The notes below the pieces were generated by a model. The model saw only the letters and a program-made list of their open reading frames with translations. It made no database searches and was not told the DNA's origin. A stretch of 64,000 bases of DNA. It comes from Saccharolobus shibatae B12. GTDB lineage: Archaea; Thermoproteota; Thermoprotei_A; Sulfolobales; Sulfolobaceae. Location: positions 720,001 to 784,000 of the forward strand of contig NZ_CP077717.1 of the NCBI RefSeq assembly GCF_019175345.1, given 5' to 3'. Shown piece by piece: positions 1-8,052 of this stretch. Each line of letters starts with the position of its first letter. Position 1 is the first letter of the stretch. The translations under genes were made by a program, and so were the position numbers.

Positions 1-753
1 ACTGTGGGAAAAGAGGGTTTGGATGAAATTATTAAGAAATATAAATCTTCTGGAGTTTATTACACAATAGTTGATCAAAAAGGCCTTACAGAACTAAATG
101 AGAATCGAAAAGCATTAGATGAGGAATTTAGGAGAGTAATACTAGAGAGATTAGAAGAATGGGATAGGATAGCCCAAGAGAAATTGAAAGGAACTAATCT
201 AAAAATCTATACTAACTTAGGCAATGACGATCCCCTATACATGTTTGATGTTATAGGCAAGAGCGAAAGAATGGTGAAATGTGAAGGAGAAATTGTCAAT
301 ATAAATGGATACGAGATGATCACTTTCGGCTATGTCAATCCTACGCCATGGAACACCCCAAGGGAAATGATCGAAGATGAGATCTACTCTAACCTAAAGC
401 AGATGATAGAGAAAGTTGAGAATCCTGCAAAGGCAATTTTCAACTTACATGCCCCGCCATATGGTACAAATTTAGATAATGCCCCCTTATTAGATAAAAC
501 GTTAAAGCCTGTGGTAAAAAACGGTGAAATAGTGATGACACATGTAGGCTCTATTTCAATAAGGAAATTGGAGGAGGAATTTCAACCCTTATTGGGTATT
601 CATGGACATATTCACGAATCAAGGGCATTTGACAAGATAAATAAGACTATTATTATTAATCCAGGTAGTGAGTATCATTTGGGAATGTTGCATGCTACTT
701 ATATAATTTTGGAAGAAAATAAAGTGAAAACGCATCAATTTGTTATAGGGTAA
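1..753 (+). CDS. Calcineurin-like metallophosphoesterase, 5' end cut off
   Basis: The reading frame is open from the first base, so the gene starts upstream of the window and only its last 250 codons are present. A GNDDP motif near residue 78 matches the GNHD box of calcineurin-like phosphoesterases, LHAPPYG near 149 and THVGS near 180 supply further metal-ligand positions, and GHIHE near 199 is the GHxH box. The first metal motif (DxH) must lie upstream. Family members use two metal ions to hydrolyse phosphomono- or diesters; the substrate cannot be told. The GTG at base 4 is internal to the frame and unlikely to be the true start, because a complete enzyme needs the missing motif. The gene is followed by a T-rich stretch (about 777-786) that could end transcription, and converges with the aminotransferase. 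Confidence 0.85.
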   Translation, partial: TVGKEGLDEIIKKYKSSGVYYTIVDQKGLTELNENRKALDEEFRRVILERLEEWDRIAQEKLKGTNLKIYTNLGNDDPLYMFDVIGKSERMVKCEGEIVNINGYEMITFGYVNPTPWNTPREMIEDEIYSNLKQMIEKVENPAKAIFNLHAPPYGTNLDNAPLLDKTLKPVVKNGEIVMTHVGSISIRKLEEEFQPLLGIHGHIHESRAFDKINKTIIINPGSEYHLGMLHATYIILEENKVKTHQFVIG

Positions 754-800
754 TTATATAACAAACAGCAAGAATATTATTTTTTTATAGAAATAGCCTT

Positions 801-2135
801 TTAACCGTGAAATTCCTTATCGGCCTCTTTTAATATGTCATCTATAGCGTTCACGCCCTCATCTACTTCCTCTTTATTTATTATTAATGGAGGAGAGATT
901 ATGAACCATGAGGGACCATTGTAAACATAAATATTTCTCTCCGTTAATAGTTTTCTAGCTAAGATATCGACGAGCGTGAATTTACCTTCAAACTTATCCT
1001 CATACCCTCCGAATGGAGTATTATTCTTATCCTTTACTAACTCAATTGCCCAGAATAACCCGACACCTCTCACGTCACCAATACTTCTATGTCTCTCCTT
1101 CAATTCTTGAAGTCTTTTACCCAAATAGTCCCCCATTATTTTCACATGGGAGAGAATGTTAAGCCTTTCATACTCCTCTATTACTGCAGGGATGGCAGAC
1201 AATGAAACTGGATGAGCCTCAAAAGTATGTCCATGAGCGAAAACTTCATCTTCAAAGAACTCTCCTATCTCTTTACTTACACCGGTAATTCCTATTGGAA
1301 CATAAGATGCGGAAGCGCCTTTAGCAGTAGTCAATATATCTGGCTCGATATTCCATAAGTTTACGGCAAACCATTCCCCTACTCTTCCCCAACCAGTCAT
1401 AACTTCATCAGCAATAAATAAAACGTCATTCTCCTTAGCTATTTTCCTCATTAAAGGCATGTACTCTTTAGGAGGCACTATAACACCATTTGTACCAGTT
1501 ATTGGCTCAACGATCATTGCTACAACGTTCTTTTCTTGTCTAATAACGTAATCCACGTAATTCGCACACGCCATTCCACAGTCAGGGTATTTCAGCTTAA
1601 GTGGACATCTAAAGCAGTATGGTTCTGGTATTCTCACAACTCCGGGCATAGTATTAGGTTCTACAAACCACCTCCTATAGTCTCCGGTAAGAGATATTGA
1701 CCCCTCAGTGGATCCATGATATGATCTATACCTAGCTATGACCTTATATTTAGGCTTCCTGTAAAGCCTAGCTATTTTTATTGCTGCTTCGTTAGCCTCA
1801 GTACCGGAAGTAGAATAGAAAAACTTACTAATGTTTCTAGGCATAACCTTGAGTAAAGCTCTCGTCGCCTTAGCCCTAACATCAGCACCGAAAGAGGGAT
1901 TAATATATTGTAACTTATCCAGTTGTTCTTTTATACTGCTTATAACCCTTTCATTTCCATAACCCAAATTTACGTTAACGAATTGTGAGGAAAAGTCTAA
2001 GTATTTCTTTCCCTCTACATCATAAAAGTAAACTCCTCTTGCACTTGACACAATTATGGGATCCCAGCCCTTTTGTTTACTCCACGTTTTGAAGGTATGC
2101 TCCTTAATAATCTTCTTATCTTCTTCATCTCCCAT
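801..2135 (-). CDS. Class III (omega-type) PLP aminotransferase
   Basis: A 444-residue fold-type I PLP enzyme. STSGTEANEAA near 108-118 is the phosphate-binding loop, IADEVMTGWGR at 241-251 carries the cofactor Asp243, and TTAKGAS has the Schiff-base Lys272. The length is normal for beta-alanine, gamma-aminobutyrate or diamine transaminases. A CxxC-x8-CxxxC set (Cys174, 177, 186, 190) sits between the cofactor halves; it is seen in a subset of class III enzymes and may bind metal, but I cannot prove this. The next gene upstream on the same strand (82 bases away) is an N-carbamoyl-amino-acid hydrolase, so the natural amino donor may be an amino acid freed by that enzyme, for example beta-alanine. 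The donor is an inference; family membership is firm. Confidence 0.9.
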   Translation of the reverse strand: MGDEEDKKIIKEHTFKTWSKQKGWDPIIVSSARGVYFYDVEGKKYLDFSSQFVNVNLGYGNERVISSIKEQLDKLQYINPSFGADVRAKATRALLKVMPRNISKFFYSTSGTEANEAAIKIARLYRKPKYKVIARYRSYHGSTEGSISLTGDYRRWFVEPNTMPGVVRIPEPYCFRCPLKLKYPDCGMACANYVDYVIRQEKNVVAMIVEPITGTNGVIVPPKEYMPLMRKIAKENDVLFIADEVMTGWGRVGEWFAVNLWNIEPDILTTAKGASASYVPIGITGVSKEIGEFFEDEVFAHGHTFEAHPVSLSAIPAVIEEYERLNILSHVKIMGDYLGKRLQELKERHRSIGDVRGVGLFWAIELVKDKNNTPFGGYEDKFEGKFTLVDILARKLLTERNIYVYNGPSWFIISPPLIINKEEVDEGVNAIDDILKEADKEFHG

Positions 2136-2217
2136 ATTTTATTATATTATAAAATGCATTATAAACTTTTTACACATATAGTTAAAATTAGTACGGAACT
2201 ATATATCTCTAACATCA

Positions 2218-3423
2218 TTACCGATCTAGAAGTTTCACAACTTTTTCAAAAACTCTTAGCCCATTTAACATATCCTCATCTGAAGAAAACTCCTCCTTTG
2301 CATGACTAATACCTAAATGAGATGGAATAAATATCATCCCAACTTTAGAGATCTTAGTCATATACTGGGCATCATGTCCAGCCCAACTGTACATGAACTT
2401 ATATCTCATACCCAATTCTTTGCACGCTCTTTCTATAGTGCTAATAACTTCTTCAGAGAAATTTACAGGATTAGCTGTCCACAAATGTCTATATTCAACT
2501 TCTAATCTCTCGTCATCGGCAATCCTCTTTGCAATATCAACTAACTCATTTATAGCTTGATCTATCCTATTCCTCTCAATACTCCTAACGTCAACAGTAA
2601 GTCTGACTTCCCTAGGTATGGCGTTGTATATATTTGGTTTAACGTTGAGTATACCAACTGTTGCCCTTAGATTTTCCTGTCTCTTTGCGTAATCCCTAAC
2701 GCTGGTTACAAATTTGGAAGCTCCAACTAAGGCATCCCTTCTCCTATCCATTGGTGTAGGCCCAGCCTGACTGGATTGCCCCTTAAATGTTATCTCATAG
2801 ACACTTAAACCAGCAATCCCTAAAGGTATTCCAATTTGATATCCTTCCTCCTCCAAAACTGGACCTTGTTCTACGTGAAGCTCTAAATAGTACTTAGGCT
2901 TCCTGTACATTAATCTATTACTCTCATCTCCCATAAAACCCGAAGTCCTTAATGCTTCCTCAAAACTCATATTATCCTTATCTCTCCTTGAGTAAACATA
3001 ATTTTTATCGAAAACTCCAGTGGTTAATCCAGATCCCAGAAGTGAGGGTTGGAATCTAGCACCCTCTTCATTCGTAAAATCTATAAGTGTAATGGAATGA
3101 TTGGATATGCCTCTTTCTTTAGTACTTCGTAATACTTCAAGCCCGGCTATAACACCATAAAAACCATCATATTTTCCTCCATAAGGCACAGAATCCATGT
3201 GTGATCCAATCGCAATAGTATCATCCAATTTACCCCTTAATTCTCCAATTATATTTCCTGCATCATCGACCTTTATGTCAACACCTATACTCGATAGAAT
3301 TTTTATTAGTTCCTCTCTTACTTTTATATCATATTCGTTTAAAGCAAGCCTCATTACCCCGTCGATAGTCCAACCTATATCGGTTAATGAATGAAAAGTT
3401 GTTAAGAATCTTTCTGGATCCAT
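2218..3423 (-). CDS. M20-family N-carbamoyl-amino-acid hydrolase / beta-ureidopropionase-like amidase
   Basis: A 401-residue member of the hydantoinase/carbamoylase branch of the M20 metallopeptidases. It removes the carbamoyl group from N-carbamoyl amino acids, giving the amino acid, CO2 and ammonia. Visible metal-site residues are His75 and Asp77 in GSHMDSV, Asp86 in GGKYDG, the Glu119-Glu120 pair in NEEGARF and His183 in ELHVEQGPVLE. The last motif, and SQAGPTPMDRRRD in the dimerisation lid, are characteristic of carbamoylases rather than acylases or dipeptidases. The class III aminotransferase lies just downstream on the same strand, which suggests a two-step use of a carbamoyl-amino acid. 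L-amino-acid, beta-alanine or allantoate-type substrates cannot be separated from sequence alone. Confidence 0.88.
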   Translation of the reverse strand: MDPERFLTTFHSLTDIGWTIDGVMRLALNEYDIKVREELIKILSSIGVDIKVDDAGNIIGELRGKLDDTIAIGSHMDSVPYGGKYDGFYGVIAGLEVLRSTKERGISNHSITLIDFTNEEGARFQPSLLGSGLTTGVFDKNYVYSRRDKDNMSFEEALRTSGFMGDESNRLMYRKPKYYLELHVEQGPVLEEEGYQIGIPLGIAGLSVYEITFKGQSSQAGPTPMDRRRDALVGASKFVTSVRDYAKRQENLRATVGILNVKPNIYNAIPREVRLTVDVRSIERNRIDQAINELVDIAKRIADDERLEVEYRHLWTANPVNFSEEVISTIERACKELGMRYKFMYSWAGHDAQYMTKISKVGMIFIPSHLGISHAKEEFSSDEDMLNGLRVFEKVVKLLDR

Positions 3424-3464
3424 TAAATAATATATTAACTATAGGTTAAAAATTCTTAACGATG

Positions 3465-3926
3465 TTATTTAGAGAGGTTTAACAAAACTTTGTTTTCCTT
3501 TAAGATAATTAATCCCTTCTTCTGTAAGGTCTCCAAATAATCGGCATACTTAGAACCCAGCGTTCTCTTTATTTCATCTATTGTGGTTTCGCCTCCTGCC
3601 TTAATAACAAACCTAATGATTTCTGTTTCTACCTCTTTTCCCTCATTTCTTATTCCCATTCTCTGCTTATATTCTTGATATGATTGTCTATCTAATTTTC
3701 TATAAATTCTTATATGCATTTGATACATAGTTATAATCCTATACGCTATATCCAAAGCTTCTTGATCACTTAGCCTTATCCTCTTTTCTCCTAGATCATC
3801 CCCAACTACTATAAAGAATGCTCCTTCATTTACCTTTCCCTCTCTAATGATAGGCGGGCTTTCCCCAATTCTTAGATAAATTTTCTTACCGTCCTTAACG
3901 TGAAATTTTCTAGCTATATCTGGCAT
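3465..3926 (-). CDS. Conserved hypothetical protein with C-terminal winged-helix-like segment
   Basis: A 153-residue soluble protein I do not recognise as a named family. The first 60 residues look like a small beta-rich domain. Residues 60-95 are helical and basic (RIYRKLDRQSYQEYKQR). Residues 100-150 read like a winged helix: EIIRFVIKAGGETTIDEIKR as helices one and two, SKYADYLETLQKKGLI as recognition helix, then a short wing. It may be a DNA-binding regulator. It is the first gene of a minus-strand series leading to the carbamoylase and aminotransferase, 41 bases before the carbamoylase, so it could control them; this is inference from position only. Confidence 0.6.
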   Translation of the reverse strand: MPDIARKFHVKDGKKIYLRIGESPPIIREGKVNEGAFFIVVGDDLGEKRIRLSDQEALDIAYRIITMYQMHIRIYRKLDRQSYQEYKQRMGIRNEGKEVETEIIRFVIKAGGETTIDEIKRTLGSKYADYLETLQKKGLIILKENKVLLNLSK

Positions 3927-4062
3927 TTATATAGATACTGATTGTGGAAGTTATAAATTAATCTAGCATATGTAATTCACACGACCTTGAGAAATATACT
4001 GTTAAAGACAGTTTCTATTATAAAATTAATAAAAATTTTTAAACCATTATAAGAAAATAATA

Positions 4063-4266
4063 GCGTATAATAAAAAGAGTATTTTTAGTGAAAGTACTAA
4101 TAAAGAGGTTATTAGCTTAGTTAAATGGACATATCCCGCTTTCTGAGAAAATATAAATAAATCTATCAACTGGTTAAAGTGTTTGGATAAGGGGTTGATT
4201 CGATTTGATGAGTTATTAATCCACAAGAATGTGAAAATAACTTTTAAAGTTAAGTATACATTGTAA
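4063..4266 (+). pseudogene. Decayed C-terminal fragment resembling a zinc alcohol dehydrogenase
   Basis: In frame from 4063 to the stop at 4264, translation gives about 67 codons with one internal TGA (4144-4146). The stretch around the stop, TYPAF-stop-ENINKSINWL, followed by GLIRFDELLIHK, resembles the tail of medium-chain zinc dehydrogenases, where a helix after a YPxFW-like motif leads to a segment ending in LITHxF. TGA could have arisen from TGG (Trp), the residue expected there. No start, zinc site or cofactor domain is visible upstream, so this would be a truncated remnant. It lies in the 425-base gap 3927-4351, which otherwise holds only AT-rich DNA and the promoter of the next gene. 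The match was made by eye and is tentative. Confidence 0.3.
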
Positions 4267-4321
4267 ATTTAAACTATTTACTAGTATACGGTCCTTTTTA
4301 ACAAACTTGTAAACGTAATAG

Positions 4322-4331
4322 TTTATATATA
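4322..4331 (+). promoter_or_regulatory. TATA box for the MFS-dehydrogenase pair
   Basis: The sequence tttatatata is centred about 26 bases before the ATG at 4352. This is the usual distance from an archaeal TATA box to the transcription start, so the mRNA probably begins at or very near the start codon (leaderless). Confidence 0.55.
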
Positions 4332-4351
4332 TCTAATTATATTCTCTCCTT

Positions 4352-5611
4352 ATGAAAGGAAATCTAAGATGGAAGATCGTTCTGATTGTATTTGCGTTAA
4401 TTATAATAGACTACATAGATAGGGGGCTAATAAATACTGCATTACCAGTACTAAAAAGTGAATTCCACATAAGTTCTTTTGAAGCTGGAATCATAGGAAA
4501 TGGTTTCACCTTTGGATACCTTATAATGAACCCTTTGGTTGGTTATTTTTTGGACAAATATGGGCCTAAGAGGGTTTTTAGCAGATTTGCAATTTTTTGG
4601 GGAGCCGTACAAGCCATTAACGTATTTGCCTTCTCGGCTTTTTACTTCATAGCAACTAGAGTATTATTGGGAATTGGTGAAGCCGTAGGCTTCCCTGGAG
4701 TTACAAAGATAGTCGCAAATTGGCTTAGAAAAGATGAAAAGGCTAGAGGTGGTACAATCTCGGACTCTGGCGTGAATCTAGGAATAGTTTTTGGTTCATT
4801 ATTTATGTTAGGATTGTTTGCAATAATTCCTACTAAAGAGTTAGCTTGGAGGTTAGGATTTTTAATTAGCGGACTTTTGGCGATAATTCTCGCTATCATA
4901 TTAGGTCGTCTCTTGTACGATTTACCAGAACAACATCCAAAGATTTCCAAAGAGGAATTAGATTACATCTTATCCGGGAGGGAAAACGTTAATACAAAAG
5001 CTAAGTTACCGTTATCATATTGGTTAAGAAGCAAAAATTATTGGGGATATATGCAAGGCTTAGGAGCACAGGCCGGAATATTTTTCGGTCTATTTACCTG
5101 GTTACCTTTGTATCTTTTTTATGCTCGACATCTTTCCTTAGCCTTTACATTAGAATACACCGCATTGATCTGGAGTTTCGGCTTCGTAGGAGAGCTAGTA
5201 GGGGGTTATGTGGTTGATAAATTGATTAAGAGAAATCCCAATTTAGGGTTCAAAGTAGGGTTTGCTGTTAGCTCGTTATCTGTAACCATAGGTCTTGCAG
5301 CTGCCACTCTAGTTTCTTCCCCCATAGAGGCCGTTGAAATTCTAATGGTAACTTTCTTTTTCCTAAGGTGGTCTGGTATACAATGGGCAGCACCATCCTT
5401 CTTGGTTACGCCAGAATTAGCTGGTCAATTTGGAGGCCATATTGGTTTTTGGGAAACTTTATGGGGAATAGTAATACCAATAGTGTTTGGAGCTACTGTG
5501 CAAGTTACCAAAGCATATCTTTTAGGAATGGAGATTTTGATTGGAATAGGGCTTATATACTTCATAGGAACTGTATTAGTAACTAGTTATAGGCAAATAA
5601 AGGTGAGCTAG
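4352..5611 (+). CDS. MFS transporter, anion:cation symporter (sugar-acid) type
   Basis: A 419-residue membrane protein with about 12 predicted helices. DYIDRGLINTALPVLK in helix 1 matches the D-x-R-x-x-x-N/I pattern of the anion:cation symporter family (hexuronate, galactonate and tartrate carriers). GYFLDKYGPKRV is the MFS loop 2-3 signature, and RVLLGIGEAVGFPG is typical of this family's helix 4-5 region. It probably imports an organic or sugar acid with protons. The start is set by a TATA box 26 bases upstream. It ends 2 bases before a zinc dehydrogenase, and the two very likely form an operon for uptake and oxidation of one substrate. Confidence 0.88.
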   Translation: MKGNLRWKIVLIVFALIIIDYIDRGLINTALPVLKSEFHISSFEAGIIGNGFTFGYLIMNPLVGYFLDKYGPKRVFSRFAIFWGAVQAINVFAFSAFYFIATRVLLGIGEAVGFPGVTKIVANWLRKDEKARGGTISDSGVNLGIVFGSLFMLGLFAIIPTKELAWRLGFLISGLLAIILAIILGRLLYDLPEQHPKISKEELDYILSGRENVNTKAKLPLSYWLRSKNYWGYMQGLGAQAGIFFGLFTWLPLYLFYARHLSLAFTLEYTALIWSFGFVGELVGGYVVDKLIKRNPNLGFKVGFAVSSLSVTIGLAAATLVSSPIEAVEILMVTFFFLRWSGIQWAAPSFLVTPELAGQFGGHIGFWETLWGIVIPIVFGATVQVTKAYLLGMEILIGIGLIYFIGTVLVTSYRQIKVS

Positions 5612-5613
5612 AA

Positions 5614-6567
5614 TTGTGGAAGGTATTTTTTCTTAATAGAGATTTCGTCAAGGAAAATGTTAGAGACGAGTCTCCTAAACCTAATGAAGTAAAGGTTTTC
5701 CCTAAATACATAGGAATATGTGGGACTGATAAGAACATCTATTTAGGTAAAAAGCCAGTTAAGGAACCAATTGTCTTAGGACATGAAATATCTGGGATAA
5801 CTGAAAAAGGGGAAAAGGTAGTTATTTTTCCAAATTATTGGTGCGGTTACTGTAATAATTGTATAAGGGGATTTTATAGCAGTTGTAAAAATAAAATATC
5901 TATTGGCGTTAACGCTGATGGTGGAATGGCAGAATATATTAACGTGCCTAAAGATTTCGTATTTAGAATACCTGATGCCTTAGATTTAAAATTGGGAGCT
6001 TTAGTAGAACCTACCGCAGTTGCTCTTGCCGCATTAAATAAGATAGACAAAGAGATAGGGAAAGTTGTAATACTAGGGGGCGGTAGTACTGGAACTCTAA
6101 TATCGATAGTAGCTCAAATAAACGGATTAGAAGCATTTATTATAGAGAAGGATAAAAGAAAAGAGGAAATCCTTAAAGAAAAAGGGTTTAAAGTAACTAG
6201 TGAATTTGAGTTCAATGATAGAATTGCGTTGATAGATACCATAAATAACCAAGAGAGTATAACAGTAGCTCAGACAATTCTTAAAAACTCAGTAGCTAGA
6301 TCTGAGCTAATAATTACTGGGTTAGACGAGGAACAGATTAGCTTAAATAGAGATATTATAGTTAGGAATGAGGTAATAATTAAAGGTTCGATTATATATA
6401 GTAGAGATGACTTTTTAAATTCTATAAAACTAGTTACTGAAAATAGAGAAAAATTCAATAAGATAGTAGACAAGGTATGCTCAATAGATAGTATTAGTGA
6501 ATGGTTCAGAAAATGCGTAATAGAACAACCTAACATAAAAGTCCTCGTAAAAATGGATTCTACTTAG
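5614..6567 (+). CDS. Zinc-containing medium-chain dehydrogenase (polyol/alcohol dehydrogenase family)
   Basis: A 317-residue MDR enzyme. Catalytic zinc ligands are Cys36 in GICGTDK and His57-Glu58 in GHE, with a further Glu132 in VEPTAVAL. Four cysteines of a structural zinc lobe are present (77, 80, 83, 91). The nucleotide loop GGGSTG (155-160) is followed by an acidic residue near the end of the next strand, which suggests NAD rather than NADP. The protein is shorter than typical sorbitol or alcohol dehydrogenases (about 340-350). It starts with TTG, chosen because GGTGAG lies six bases upstream and no other start fits. It is coupled to the sugar-acid-type transporter just upstream, so a sugar, polyol or hydroxy-acid substrate is likely. 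Its last 8 bases overlap the convergent MFS gene. Confidence 0.87.
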   Translation: MWKVFFLNRDFVKENVRDESPKPNEVKVFPKYIGICGTDKNIYLGKKPVKEPIVLGHEISGITEKGEKVVIFPNYWCGYCNNCIRGFYSSCKNKISIGVNADGGMAEYINVPKDFVFRIPDALDLKLGALVEPTAVALAALNKIDKEIGKVVILGGGSTGTLISIVAQINGLEAFIIEKDKRKEEILKEKGFKVTSEFEFNDRIALIDTINNQESITVAQTILKNSVARSELIITGLDEEQISLNRDIIVRNEVIIKGSIIYSRDDFLNSIKLVTENREKFNKIVDKVCSIDSISEWFRKCVIEQPNIKVLVKMDST

Positions 6568-7969
6568 TTACACTCTCTTTAGTTTTCCCACTCATAAAAG
6601 AGAATATCATAGCAACTATTATTATTATCGAAGATATAAGAAAAGCAAAATGTAAACCATTCACAAATGTTGCACTAACATCTCCATTTAACTTGGTAGT
6701 TCCTATAAATATCTCAAAGGCAACATTCCTTGGTATACTTAAAGTTGCAACTACTATGCTTAAGACATAGCTTAGAATAGTACCTATGTTACCTAACGTT
6801 CTAGATAGCCCCGAAACTGAACCATAATATTCTTTAGGTGCATGAAACATTATGGCAGTCGAATTAGAAGGCCAGAACATCGCAGAGCCTATACCAGTAA
6901 TCGCACTAATTCCTATAATTAAATAATATTCAGTAGTGGGTGTTAGTAAGAAGAAGTAGAGAATCAAGGTTATGAAAATGAACATCAATCCTATACCAGC
7001 TACTATACCTGGCTTTCCTCTATCCGCAACCTTTCCCATAAATGGGGCTAAAATGCTAGCAATAACGTATCCTGGAGTTAACAATAAGGAACTATCTAAA
7101 GGGTTAAGTCCTCTAACACCTTGAAGATACATTATAAGTAAGAAACTCAAGGAAAGTCCTCCAATACCTTGGAGGAAATTAGCTAAGATTGAGTACGTTA
7201 AAAGCCTTATTTTAAATATTTTCAAATTCAATATGGGATATTTACTCCTAGTTTCATTTAACAAGAAAAACGGTATTAACGCTATACCTAAAGCTAACTC
7301 AATAATACTATCAGTGGAAGTTCCAGATGCAGCGATAAACATTAATGATAGCGATATTAATGCTAACGAAGCGCCCAAAAGGATTGCTCCAGGTATATCC
7401 AGTTTCGTATTAACCTTATTGATGTCTTTAATATTCATTACTCCTAAAAGGACTGCGACTATCCCAATTGGTACATTGATGTAAAATATGTACTGCCAGC
7501 CTAAGAAAGTAGTCAAAATTCCACCTAGAACAATACCAACTAACGCCCCTATGTTCCACCCTAAGCTAGTTATTCCATAAGCCTTACCTCTTCTATTAGG
7601 TGGAAAAACGTCAGCCACAATGGATGAACTATTAGCCACTAGCATTGACCCTCCGATGGCTTGTACAATTCTAAATATAATCAACATATCTATATTGGTT
7701 GAAATACCACATAAGGCTGAGGCTACTGTAAATATTACAAACCCCAAATTGTAGATCTTTCCTTTTCCGAATAAATCACCTATCCTACCAGCCTGTGTTG
7801 ATAAAACTGAAATAACTATCATGTAAGCTAAAAGTACCCATATTGACGATAATAAATCGGTATGTAAACTTGATGTTATAGTAGGAAGTGCTAATAATAC
7901 TATCGTAGTGTCTACTGCAGCCATTAGGGATCCTAGAGTTAATACAAATAAGATAGAGTTAGTATTCAT
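6560..7969 (-). CDS. MFS drug/solute exporter, EmrB/QacA (14-helix) type
   Basis: A 469-residue polytopic protein with about 14 predicted helices. The N-terminal helix TLGSLMAAVDTTIVLLALP contains the D-x-T-I-V-x-V-A-L-P-like motif C of the DHA2 family. GRIGDLFGKGKIYNLG is the loop 2-3 signature, and FRIVQAIGGSMLVANS matches the DHA2 helix 4 motif. Such proteins export lipophilic compounds or metabolites by proton antiport. The gene overlaps the end of the dehydrogenase gene tail to tail. Another DHA2 paralogue lies at 17392-19101. Confidence 0.88.
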   Translation of the reverse strand: MNTNSILFVLTLGSLMAAVDTTIVLLALPTITSSLHTDLLSSIWVLLAYMIVISVLSTQAGRIGDLFGKGKIYNLGFVIFTVASALCGISTNIDMLIIFRIVQAIGGSMLVANSSSIVADVFPPNRRGKAYGITSLGWNIGALVGIVLGGILTTFLGWQYIFYINVPIGIVAVLLGVMNIKDINKVNTKLDIPGAILLGASLALISLSLMFIAASGTSTDSIIELALGIALIPFFLLNETRSKYPILNLKIFKIRLLTYSILANFLQGIGGLSLSFLLIMYLQGVRGLNPLDSSLLLTPGYVIASILAPFMGKVADRGKPGIVAGIGLMFIFITLILYFFLLTPTTEYYLIIGISAITGIGSAMFWPSNSTAIMFHAPKEYYGSVSGLSRTLGNIGTILSYVLSIVVATLSIPRNVAFEIFIGTTKLNGDVSATFVNGLHFAFLISSIIIIVAMIFSFMSGKTKESVTK

Positions 7970-8052
7970 TGCGCTTAAATTGATACATTAGACCTTAAAA
8001 AGTTTGCTTAATAAACGGTAAACCCGATAATTTTTAACGAACTGATCAATTA

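Noticed and set aside
2073-2309. 78-codon plus-strand frame between aminotransferase and carbamoylase
   Set aside because: Overlaps the 5' end of one and the 3' end of the other, has no motif, and its sequence is that of AT-rich intergenic DNA.
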